Of a stretch of 64,000 nucleotides of DNA, positions 46,401 through 53,513 are shown in pieces. Location of the stretch: contig CBDDKN010000001.1 of NCBI GenBank assembly GCA_965230215.1, positions 1,736,001-1,800,000 on the forward strand, given 5' to 3'. The stretch is from RFSX01 sp965230215 (GTDB lineage Bacteria; Bacteroidota; Bacteroidia; Chitinophagales; Saprospiraceae). Positions within the stretch are counted from its first letter, which is position 1. Each line of letters begins with the position of its first letter. A program made the position numbers and the translations under genes. Under the pieces are notes generated by a model that saw only the letters and a list, made by a program, of their open reading frames with translations, made no database searches and was not told the DNA's origin.

Positions 46401-46641
46401 GGCGGATGGTTTTGAAATAGGATTGCTTATCAATATTAAAATCAATGCCTAAGAGATTTTTCAATGCCACATCTTGTTGGGCCTTTGCATCTGATGCTTT
46501 GTAGTCAATTTTCTCAAAGTCAATGGCATTTGACAGATCAATTTTTGAGCCTGTTTCAGCATTGTCGATTTTCTTATTCTCAAATTGGGCTGATAGCACA
46601 GTTGATGACAATAAGGCGATAAGTAATAATGATTTTTTCAT
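43498..46641 (-). CDS. secreted M4 thermolysin-type metallopeptidase with type A T9SS domain
   Basis: A 1047-residue protease precursor with signal peptide (cleavage near LSAQ). Residues about 100-270 form an FTP/PepSY-like propeptide (SQWISLANQEIGL, IKFEQIYDGQPVFGAEM). The M4 domain has VAGHEMSHGV (zinc, about residue 467) and GAINEAFADIFGAM; the C-terminal helical half includes NSGIVNHAFYRFAQ. A propeller-like segment (about 630-950) and a type A T9SS sorting domain (AVMPNPAVNQIRIN ... GSGVYYLTVSQ) end the protein. The upstream lipoprotein ends 6 bases before its ATG. Confidence 0.92.
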   Translation of the reverse strand: MKKSLLLIALLSSTVLSAQFENKKIDNAETGSKIDLSNAIDFEKIDYKASDAKAQQDVALKNLLGIDFNIDKQSYFKTIRHDSKTDFLWMTGFVFQDKSAPIDQKASQWISLANQEIGLSDNSKFKQIGQWQDSDSEMHIKFEQIYDGQPVFGAEMILHTKNGILHLLNGKLISEEKINKESQALVDKESARKIVKAKLNNYTEDLFANNQVGLNIDIQRWNERLVYYPVEEDVYDLVHHIVVLANAAERYEYFVHAETGEIINYFSSICNLSHEFHNHSSCVGKTNCDVQHEAQTEASSKSFGRLAMDGPAIANADDLSGTSREINTYEFDNDYFLIDASREMFNSFSSELPNDPVGVIWTIDLNNTSPVNDNSLYTHINSFNNSWSNAPEGVSAHYNAGQAYDYFKDVFNRNSISGTGQNIVSFVNVTDPDENSLGNAFWNGIGIYYGNGDEFFLPLGRGLDVAGHEMSHGVIENTANLIYQDESGAINEAFADIFGAMIDREDWNIGEDVVRASAFPSGALRSLSDPHNGAAEGDFARGWQPRHYDERYTGQEDNGGVHINSGIVNHAFYRFAQKQNRSVAEQVFYRALSTYLTRSSDFDELRFAVVQSALDLYGANTAGDAREAFDEVGITDESETDLEEDFDINPGQDLLLVSDRDLVNLYLFDLQTGSEIYNPLASIPLLSKPSVTDDGSRIVFVGTDNHVHLIDLDWSVSPPNVTEEIISVSADWRNAVISKNGRFIALLENAISNNIIVFDLATSDFNTYQLYNPTYSTGISTGEVQYADVMEFDATSSSIMYDAFNVVNGSSGEIEFWDIGFLEVWNPDFDTWALGNIEKLFNSLPEGINIGNPTFSKNTPFIVAFDIFDGTDYEIIGLNLETQDVNSIIPNTGLAYPSYSRDDGFMIYDLEFFGYTDLGVLELQADKISRVANSDQILLPGGKWGIWFSNGERDLTSVEYNFPELNSLAVMPNPAVNQIRINADGDNLKGDCLLTIVDGAGRLMIQQQCRAESLNEFEFDVSGFGSGVYYLTVSQASKRANASFVIK

Positions 46642-46647
46642 GCGTGA

Positions 46648-47109
46648 TTATTGTTTGGAAGAATTGGATTGTTGAGAAACAAGTGGAATCAATTGTTTTT
46701 TCAGATTAGCAAAATAGATCCCCAATTCCTTGGGAGGATTTGCATCATATGCACCCCATTTGATCTCATGGCTTGACCCACTATCTTTATACTTCAAGTA
46801 ATGATACATGTTGCCAGGTTTATCTATATACAATGTATCCAACTGCAGTTCATGATATAATCTAAACATCTGCTTTGTCGCATTCTTCTTGAGTTTTGGC
46901 CCCATGTAAACCATGTCTTTCTGAAGATTACCAAATACCTGTCCATTATCAAGCAGCGTATACTCTCTTGTTTGCCCCGTAAATCCACCTCCTGTCCCAA
47001 TGGTAATCATAGCGCCTTCATATTCATAAGGTGTTTCATATTGTGTCTTACAGCTTTGGGTATTAAGTCCCATTATGATGACAACGAGGAGGAAAAAATT
47101 TCTGTACAT
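46648..47109 (-). CDS. small lipoprotein, possible emfourin-like M4 protease inhibitor
   Basis: A 153-residue protein with a lipoprotein-like signal ending at C20 (TQSC, relaxed lipobox). The mature part, MITIGTGGGFTGQTREYTLL, then KQMFRLYHELQLD, a PGNMYHYLKY stretch and HEIKWGAYDANPPKELGIYF, has the order of short beta hairpins and one helix that I associate with emfourin, the inhibitor paired with protealysin-type M4 proteases. That likeness is by eye and could be wrong. Its stop lies 6 bases before the M4 peptidase start, so the two are translated from one message. Otherwise it is a hypothetical lipoprotein. Confidence 0.6.
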   Translation of the reverse strand: MYRNFFLLVVIIMGLNTQSCKTQYETPYEYEGAMITIGTGGGFTGQTREYTLLDNGQVFGNLQKDMVYMGPKLKKNATKQMFRLYHELQLDTLYIDKPGNMYHYLKYKDSGSSHEIKWGAYDANPPKELGIYFANLKKQLIPLVSQQSNSSKQ

Positions 47110-47350
47110 AGATGTTCTTGTTGGTACGAAGGTAAGAATTATTGGGTGCTCGAATTTGTATTATAAAACGGCTTAATCATTGCAGTTGATTCTTTAATGA
47201 AATGTTAAAAAATTAAAGACTTGAAATAAAAGACTCGAAATCCCTTTAGATTTAATGTAATTCAGGACTCAAAAAGTGCTTAAAGCATGCGCTATGACAG
47301 CTTTTTTTGAGAATTGTTAATAAATTAGTGTAAATAACAAATTGTAAAAG

Positions 47351-47803
47351 ATGAAAAAAATATTATTCCTATTCGCTTTTGTGATGTTTGCAGGTTTGGT
47401 TTCTGCTCAGGATACTGCTGCTAAGAAATCATGTGCTAAAACATGTGCAAAGACTTGTGCTTCTAAAAAAGCTTCTGCTTCTGTAGATGGTGAAACCAAA
47501 GTTGCTTCTGCTGAAACTGCTGCTGAACTAGCTGCTGCTGAAGACGAATCAATTGAAAGAAAAGTTTGTGATGTTTCTGGTTCTATCAGTTACTACAGAA
47601 AGTCTACTTGTTCTGTATCAGGTGCTACAAAAATGACTGAAGTACAGTACGATGGCGAAACTAAGAGTTTTGTAAATGTATCTCCTAAAGATGTTATGTC
47701 TGCTGAGGCTGAAGCTAAAGTGGTTAAGACTTCATCTAAGGACAAAAAATCTTGTGCTAAGAAATGTGCTAAAACATGTGCTTCTAAAAAATCAGGAGCT
47801 TAA
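47351..47803 (+). CDS. secreted cysteine-repeat protein, 150 aa
   Basis: The signal peptide is clear (cleavage after SAQ20). The mature protein of about 130 residues begins and ends with nearly identical 16-residue elements, KKSCAKTCAKTCASKK (25-40) and KKSCAKKCAKTCASKK (132-147), each with three cysteines spaced four apart. The centre has an acidic Ala-rich helix and a strand-like region with C73 and C87 (ERKVCDVSGSISYYRKSTC). The terminal elements are also repeats at DNA level. Metal binding, disulfide cross-linking or a structural role is conceivable; no family is recognised. The gene has its own terminator. Confidence 0.7.
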   Translation: MKKILFLFAFVMFAGLVSAQDTAAKKSCAKTCAKTCASKKASASVDGETKVASAETAAELAAAEDESIERKVCDVSGSISYYRKSTCSVSGATKMTEVQYDGETKSFVNVSPKDVMSAEAEAKVVKTSSKDKKSCAKKCAKTCASKKSGA

Positions 47804-47824
47804 TTTTATCACAATCAGATATAA

Positions 47825-47858
47825 AAAAGCCGGTTGCATCAGCAATCGGCTTTTTTTA
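47825..47858 (+). terminator. intrinsic terminator of the cysteine-repeat gene
   Basis: AAAAGCCGGTTGC (47825-47837) pairs with GCAATCGGCTTTT (47842-47854, one G-T pair) around a 4-base loop, followed by T-runs. Confidence 0.88.
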
Positions 47859-47971
47859 TGACCATTCTCCAGTGAAAATATTGTCTCTGACTTCCTTAAG
47901 ATATTCAGCTTTTTTATATTTAATTTTTTATTATATATAATCTGCACCTTTCCAATAGTCAAAGACGAAAA

Positions 47972-49936
47972 ATGGGCTCCAAAAAGAAGAAAAAAGCACT
48001 TAAAAAACAGCTTGAAGCACAAAAGAAGCAATCCAGCAATGCCAGCTCCAAAAAGGATCCTGCATCAAGGAAAAAAATCATTCACCTCGGTCTTATTCTA
48101 TTATTCAGCTTCCTATGCTATTCGCCCAATCTCAACAATGGATTTGTCAATTGGGATGATGATAGAAATTTCACAGACAATGAACTGATTACAGGTCTAA
48201 ATAATGAAAATTTCTGGGCCAACACGGTCGAAATATTTCGAACCGATGTAATCGGGGGTTATAATCCGCTTACCATCTGGACCTTTTTAGTAGAACAAAA
48301 GTTATTTGGACAGGATCAACCGATGTATTGGCATCTGAACAACATCCTTCTCCATCTGATAGCTGTCTCATTTTTGTATTGGATTGCATTCCGGATGCGG
48401 CTGGGCATATGGGGCGCCGCCATTCTTACATTACTATTTGCCATCCATCCCATGCGTGTTGAATCGGTGGCCTGGGTCACAGAAAGAAAAGATGTGTTAT
48501 TTGGTGCGTTCTACCTGGCCGCTATGTTCTATTATATCAAAGGCAAGCAAGACGGGTTTAAGAAGAAGTACTATTTGATTATCGGCATATGCTTTTTGCT
48601 GTCCTTGTTATCCAAAATACAGGCAGTAATCCTTCCGATTTCCTTGATACTCGTTGACTATTATTTGTCTAAGACGGCTACCATCACCTGGAAAAGCATC
48701 ATCAATAAATGGCCCTATTTTATTGGCTCCCTCGCTATAGGTTTACTTGGAATTTACTTTCTCAAAGATCAGGGTTCTATAGATCAGGAGTACACCGGTG
48801 TGTCCAGATTGTTTATTGGTTCATATTCTCTGTTGGTATACTATATTAAATCAATAGTGCCTTACGAAATGTCTCCTTTGTATCCCTACCCTGCATCCCT
48901 GGAATGGTATATATATGCATCAATTGTATCATTTCCGCTCACAGCATTCTATATGTGGAAATCATACAGTAATAAATGGAAAGTGCAGTTCTGGGGTATA
49001 TCATTTTTCTTGGCCAATATCATATTATTACTTCAAATACTTGGGGCCGGACAAGGATTCCTTGCTGACAGATTCACTTACATACCTTATATCGGATTGT
49101 TCTTTATCTACGCCTACTTTATAGAGAAGGCCATTGGTATTAAGAAGTACAAAACACCAGCAATGGCCTTAACGGCTATAGGTATCCTTGCTTATTCATT
49201 TATGTGTTTTCAGCAGAATAAAATATGGGAAAACAGTGAAACGCTATGGACCCATGTGCTTAAGCACTATGATAAAACAACCTTGCCATGGGGAAACAGG
49301 GCCAATTATTATCGTGATAATGGCATGGTTGAAAAGGCACTTTATGACTATAGTCAGGTCATTCGCCTCAAGCCCAACAAACCTGAGGCCTACAATTCAA
49401 GAGCAAGACTATATTTCAACTACAACCAAAGAGATTCTCTTTTGAAAGCCTTGGACAATTACAACAGAGCCATTGCACTTAAACCCAATGATCCAGAATA
49501 CTTGACTAATAGAGGGGCCACATATGCCAAGCTTGGTGATAACGCTAAATCACTTGAAAACCTGAGCATGGCAGAAAAAGCAGATCCTGACTTTGCAAAT
49601 ATCTATCTGAACAGATCGATAATCTATAACAACACCCAGCAATGGCAGCTTGCACTTAACGATATCAACAAATACCTTGAACTGAAACCCTTAAACGCCG
49701 ATATGTGGTATGAAAAGTCGCGCCTTCATATGGTACTTGGACAATATGAAGCCTTTATTGAAAACAGCAATCGTGCACTATCAATGAACCCCAACAAGGG
49801 ACTATATCATTTCGAAAGGGCCCGAGGTCTTTTTTATTTCAGTCAGTTCGATGCTGCCAAAGCAAGTATGCGTACCGCCTTAAACCTCGGTTATAATAGT
49901 GACAACAACTTTGTCAACCAGGTAATGAACAAGTAA
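47972..49936 (+). CDS. GT-C membrane glycosyltransferase with C-terminal TPR repeats, TMTC-like (copy 1)
   Basis: A 654-residue protein. The N-terminus is Lys-rich (MGSKKKKKALKK). Next comes a membrane helix and the first loop FVNWDDDRNF, where acidic residues of GT-C enzymes lie. Then NPLTIWTFL, HLNNILLHL and FAIHPMRVESVAWVTERKDVL match the animal TMTC protein O-mannosyltransferases and PMT-like bacterial proteins. About ten hydrophobic helices fill residues 40-420. The last 220 residues are TPR repeats (AYNSRARLYFNY, YLTNRGATYAKLG). It would use a lipid-linked sugar on the periplasmic side. It has a close paralogue 119 bases downstream. Confidence 0.85.
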   Translation: MGSKKKKKALKKQLEAQKKQSSNASSKKDPASRKKIIHLGLILLFSFLCYSPNLNNGFVNWDDDRNFTDNELITGLNNENFWANTVEIFRTDVIGGYNPLTIWTFLVEQKLFGQDQPMYWHLNNILLHLIAVSFLYWIAFRMRLGIWGAAILTLLFAIHPMRVESVAWVTERKDVLFGAFYLAAMFYYIKGKQDGFKKKYYLIIGICFLLSLLSKIQAVILPISLILVDYYLSKTATITWKSIINKWPYFIGSLAIGLLGIYFLKDQGSIDQEYTGVSRLFIGSYSLLVYYIKSIVPYEMSPLYPYPASLEWYIYASIVSFPLTAFYMWKSYSNKWKVQFWGISFFLANIILLLQILGAGQGFLADRFTYIPYIGLFFIYAYFIEKAIGIKKYKTPAMALTAIGILAYSFMCFQQNKIWENSETLWTHVLKHYDKTTLPWGNRANYYRDNGMVEKALYDYSQVIRLKPNKPEAYNSRARLYFNYNQRDSLLKALDNYNRAIALKPNDPEYLTNRGATYAKLGDNAKSLENLSMAEKADPDFANIYLNRSIIYNNTQQWQLALNDINKYLELKPLNADMWYEKSRLHMVLGQYEAFIENSNRALSMNPNKGLYHFERARGLFYFSQFDAAKASMRTALNLGYNSDNNFVNQVMNK

Positions 49937-50054
49937 AGTCCTTCATTTTGGCTCCGTAAAACATGCTGTGATGATCGCAATTAATATTAATTTTTTTTTA
50001 TATATATAAAACTTTGGTTTATATTGCCCTATCACAAAACGGTGCATGTTACAA

Positions 50055-52025
50055 ATGGGCTCTAAAAAGAAAAAAAAGTCCTTAAAGAAGCAACAAGATG
50101 CCGCTTCAAAACAACCAACTTCCAAACAACTAAACAAGAAGTCTTGGAGTAATTACTGGCCAGCTTTAACGCTGATCCTGATATTCACTTTCCTATGTTA
50201 TAGCCCCAATCTGAACAATGGATTTGTCAACTGGGATGATGGTGAGAATATCTATGAAAACGACCTCATCACGCAACTCAATAATCAGAATTTTTGGGAG
50301 CTTAGCAAAGAGATATTTCAGACTGATATCATAGGAGGTTATAATCCTTTGACAAACTGGACCTTTCTGTTGGAAAAGAAATTCATAGGTCTGGATAATC
50401 CTGAATATTGGCACCTGAATAATATAATTCTACACCTCATCTCATGTATGTTCGTATTCTGGATCGGAAGGAGAATGAGATTGGGCTTATTGGGGTGCAG
50501 CATTCTCACGCTATTATTTGCCATTCATCCCATGCGTGTCGAATCGGTGGCTTGGATTACTGAAAGAAAAGATGTCCTTTTTGGCGCTTTCTATCTAGCT
50601 GCCCTTTATTATTATATCAAAGGAAAACAAGAAGGCTTTAGAAAGAGAGATCATTTGATTATTGCGGTTTGCTTCACGCTATCACTATTTTCTAAAATTC
50701 AAGCCGTTATGCTTCCGGTGTCTATGGTTCTGGTAGATTATTATCTATCTGATGACCTCAAATTAAAATTGCAATCAATCATCACCAAGTGGCCTTACTT
50801 TTTAGGATCGCTTGTAATCGGAGTACTGGGTATATATTTGTTGGCTGATGAGGGTTCTACAGATCTCATGTACTCAGGTATATCCCGATTCTTTATAGGA
50901 GCTTACTCTCTATCTGTCTATTATATTAAATCAATTATCCCGTACAGGCTATCACCGCTGTATCCATATCCTGCATTTCTGGACTGGAAGTTTTATGCAT
51001 CTACAATCACTTTTATAGCAACAGGTTATTTACTATGGCAGAGCTACACGAGAAAATGGAAAGTTATTTTCTTTGGTTTATCATTTTTTCTTGCCAACGT
51101 TGTCATGCTTCTTCAGATACTAGGTGCCGGACAAGGTTTCCTGGCAGATAGGTTTACTTATATTCCATACATTGGCCTGTTCTTTATATATGCCTATTTC
51201 ATTGAAAGCACTTACACGTCCAAAGCTAATTTCAGGGCAGCTATCTTAACGGGAAGTGCACTCATAATAGCAGCTTATGCTTACGAGTGCTTTCAGCAAA
51301 ACAAGATTTGGAAAGACAGTGATACGCTGTGGACTCATGTTTTGAAATTCTACAAAAATTCGGACACCCCTTGGGCCAACAGGGCTATACACTATCGTGA
51401 TAATGATATGTTTGAAAAAGCACTTTATGATTATACACAGTATATCAACTTGGTGCCTGATGATCCCGATGCATACAATTCCAAAGCAAGATTGTACTTC
51501 AATTTTACCGAGCGGGACTCATTGCTAAAATCCCTTGAAAATTTTGACAAAGCCATTTCTTTAAAAGCCAATGATCCAGAGTATCATGTAAACAGAGGAT
51601 CGACTTACGCTAAGCTCGGAGAAAAAGAGAAGGCACTGGCTGACTTTAATCTTGCCGCTAAGCTTGATCCTGATTACCCAAATGCATTTCAAAACAGATC
51701 ATTAATATATAACGGTATGCAGGAATGGGAATTGGCCTTAAAAGATATCAGCAGATATCTCGAACTAATGCCATATGATGCCAAAATGTGGATAGAGAAA
51801 GCCAGATTGCATATGATACTACAAGATTATAATCCTTGGCTTGAAGCCAGCGATAAGGCCATTTCTATGGAACCCAATAATGGACTTTTCTTCTATGAAC
51901 GCGCCAGGGGATTTCATTACATGGAAAAACCGGCCGAGGCAAAAACAAGTATGCAAAAAGCATTGAAACTAGGATATAACAGAGGAAATAAAAATCTGAT
52001 TGACAAAATACTAAACTACAACTAG
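50055..52025 (+). CDS. GT-C membrane glycosyltransferase with C-terminal TPR repeats, TMTC-like (copy 2)
   Basis: This paralogue of the preceding gene is almost colinear: MGSKKKKKSLKK start, NGFVNWDDGENI loop (WDD), HPMRVESVAWITERKDVLFGAF, the LGAGQGFLADRFTYIPYIGLFF helix and the TPR tail. I set the start at ATG 50055, which matches copy 1; an in-frame ATG at 50046 adds three residues. Where copy 1 has WDDDR copy 2 has WDDGE, and the TPR tails differ most, so the two could act on different acceptors. The next gene starts 1 base after its stop, which ties the pair to a DPM-like enzyme. Confidence 0.85.
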   Translation: MGSKKKKKSLKKQQDAASKQPTSKQLNKKSWSNYWPALTLILIFTFLCYSPNLNNGFVNWDDGENIYENDLITQLNNQNFWELSKEIFQTDIIGGYNPLTNWTFLLEKKFIGLDNPEYWHLNNIILHLISCMFVFWIGRRMRLGLLGCSILTLLFAIHPMRVESVAWITERKDVLFGAFYLAALYYYIKGKQEGFRKRDHLIIAVCFTLSLFSKIQAVMLPVSMVLVDYYLSDDLKLKLQSIITKWPYFLGSLVIGVLGIYLLADEGSTDLMYSGISRFFIGAYSLSVYYIKSIIPYRLSPLYPYPAFLDWKFYASTITFIATGYLLWQSYTRKWKVIFFGLSFFLANVVMLLQILGAGQGFLADRFTYIPYIGLFFIYAYFIESTYTSKANFRAAILTGSALIIAAYAYECFQQNKIWKDSDTLWTHVLKFYKNSDTPWANRAIHYRDNDMFEKALYDYTQYINLVPDDPDAYNSKARLYFNFTERDSLLKSLENFDKAISLKANDPEYHVNRGSTYAKLGEKEKALADFNLAAKLDPDYPNAFQNRSLIYNGMQEWELALKDISRYLELMPYDAKMWIEKARLHMILQDYNPWLEASDKAISMEPNNGLFFYERARGFHYMEKPAEAKTSMQKALKLGYNRGNKNLIDKILNYN

Positions 52026-52026
52026 G

Positions 52027-52734
52027 ATGAATCTATCCATCATAATTCCCGCATATAATGAGGAATCAAGCCTCGAGAATATCATAGAGGCCGTTCAGTC
52101 TGTTGAGCTCATTAATGATATAAAAAAAGAGCTGGTTATAGTCGATGATGCATCCAGTGACAGAACTGCAGAAATAGCATTAATGCTTAAAGAACGATAC
52201 GAAAATATATCATTTTACCAACACGCTAAAAACAAAGGTAAAGGTGCTGCAATCCATACCGGCATCAAAGAGGCCAACGGTGATTATATCATTATTCAAG
52301 ATGCAGATCTGGAATATGATCCAAGAGAATTCAATCTGTTATTAAGACCAATAATTGAAGGCTTTGCAGATGTGGTTTATGGTTCCAGGTTTCTTGGTGG
52401 AAAGCCACATAGAATTCTATTCTTCTGGCATACCCTTGGAAATAAATTTCTTACCACCCTATCCAATATGTTTTCAAATCTGAACCTAACAGATATGGAA
52501 ACTTGCTATAAGATCTTTAATGCGCAAATGCTTAAATCATTGACACTGAAAGAAAAGCGTTTTGGATTCGAACCAGAGGTCACAGCCAAAATATCACGCA
52601 TACCAGATGTCCGAATTTATGAAGTAGGCATTTCTTACTATGGAAGAACCTATGAAGAAGGAAAAAAGATCAATTGGAAGGATGGGTTCAGAGCGCTATA
52701 CTGCATCGCTAAATATAATATCTTCAGCAAATGA
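52027..52734 (+). CDS. family 2 glycosyltransferase, dolichyl-phosphate-mannose-synthase-like
   Basis: A 235-residue GT-A protein with LSIIIPAYNEESSLENII, VIVDDASSDRT, GKGAAIHTGIKEANGDYIIIQDADLEYDP (given in two blocks by its motifs) and YGSRFLGG. These are the sites of polyprenyl-phosphate mannose/glucose synthases. No membrane helix follows, as in the DPM1-type enzymes that rest on the inner leaflet. It would make the lipid-phosphate sugar used by the two TMTC-like proteins immediately upstream. It overlaps the methyltransferase gene by 4 bases (ATGA). Confidence 0.88.
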   Translation: MNLSIIIPAYNEESSLENIIEAVQSVELINDIKKELVIVDDASSDRTAEIALMLKERYENISFYQHAKNKGKGAAIHTGIKEANGDYIIIQDADLEYDPREFNLLLRPIIEGFADVVYGSRFLGGKPHRILFFWHTLGNKFLTTLSNMFSNLNLTDMETCYKIFNAQMLKSLTLKEKRFGFEPEVTAKISRIPDVRIYEVGISYYGRTYEEGKKINWKDGFRALYCIAKYNIFSK

Positions 52735-53462
52735 ACAAAGGGGATTTTGAATTTCCAGAAATGGATGAAATTGGCATAGACACACTTGATGCCATCAGCT
52801 TTGCACCCAATTTCAACAGATATATGTATGAAACCATCAAGGACTATTGTTCTGGTCATATATTGGAAATTGGAGCGGGAATCGGAAACATTAGCGAACA
52901 CTTAATCAATGATGGAGCTAGTATTCATCTGACAGATATCAGAGATAATTATATAGAAGTACTCAAAGGCAAATTTGGATCAACAGCAAGCCATGTATCA
53001 AAGCTAGATATTGCTGATCCAGCATTTGATTCTCTGTATGCCCATATGTTTAACAGTTTTGATACTGTATTCGCTCTCAATGTGGTTGAGCATATAAAAG
53101 AAGATGCCGTAGCTATAAGAAACATATGTAAATTGTTGAAACCAGGAGGCCATATAGTTATCCTGGTTCCCGCATATAATATCCTATATAACAGCTTTGA
53201 TAGAGCACTTGAACATTACAGACGATATACCAAGAAGTCTCTCATCAATATTATCAAACCATCATTCAATATCGTGCATAATCAATACTTCAATGTGTTT
53301 GGCATATTGGGATGGTTCGTGTCTGGACGCATACTCAGAAAAAAGACCATACCAAGAAATCAGATGGAGCTATATGATAAATTAATACTGCTCTCAAAAA
53401 CACTCGACAAACTTGTATTTAATAAGATTGGACTCTCCGTTATCTGTGTCGGAAAAAAATAA
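52731..53462 (+). CDS. class I SAM-dependent methyltransferase
   Basis: A 243-residue Rossmann methyltransferase: motif I ILEIGAGIGNIS (about residues 43-54), post-I acidic residue in IHLTDIRD, motif II in FDTVFALNVVEHI and post-motif LLKPGGHIVILVPAYNIL. GT2 plus this methyltransferase is a pair often found in glycan loci; the acceptor is unknown and may be a sugar or lipid. The start codon lies within the end of the GT2 gene. A hairpin downstream separates it from the convergent adhesin. Confidence 0.88.
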   Translation: MNKGDFEFPEMDEIGIDTLDAISFAPNFNRYMYETIKDYCSGHILEIGAGIGNISEHLINDGASIHLTDIRDNYIEVLKGKFGSTASHVSKLDIADPAFDSLYAHMFNSFDTVFALNVVEHIKEDAVAIRNICKLLKPGGHIVILVPAYNILYNSFDRALEHYRRYTKKSLINIIKPSFNIVHNQYFNVFGILGWFVSGRILRKKTIPRNQMELYDKLILLSKTLDKLVFNKIGLSVICVGKK

Positions 53463-53492
53463 TGGTCCCCAGTAAACTGAGAACCATTATTC
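53459..53492. terminator. bidirectional hairpin between convergent genes
   Basis: AATAATGGT pairs with ACCATTATT, extended by CAGT/ACTG over two mismatches, with A-rich and T-rich flanks on either side. It follows the methyltransferase and precedes the leftward end of the 2053-residue adhesin gene. Confidence 0.7.
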
Positions 53493-53513
53493 AAAATTTA
53501 TATATTGAATAGA

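Noticed and set aside
47280..47320. A possible terminator or small RNA before the cysteine-repeat gene
   Set aside because: Only a 5-bp stem with a large loop is possible before the T-run, which is too weak.
2653..53480. A 14-base string (TCCCCAGTAAACTG) shared by the region near 2655 and the hairpin at 53466
   Set aside because: Matches of this length are expected by chance in 64 kb on both strands, and the string is part of simple hairpins.
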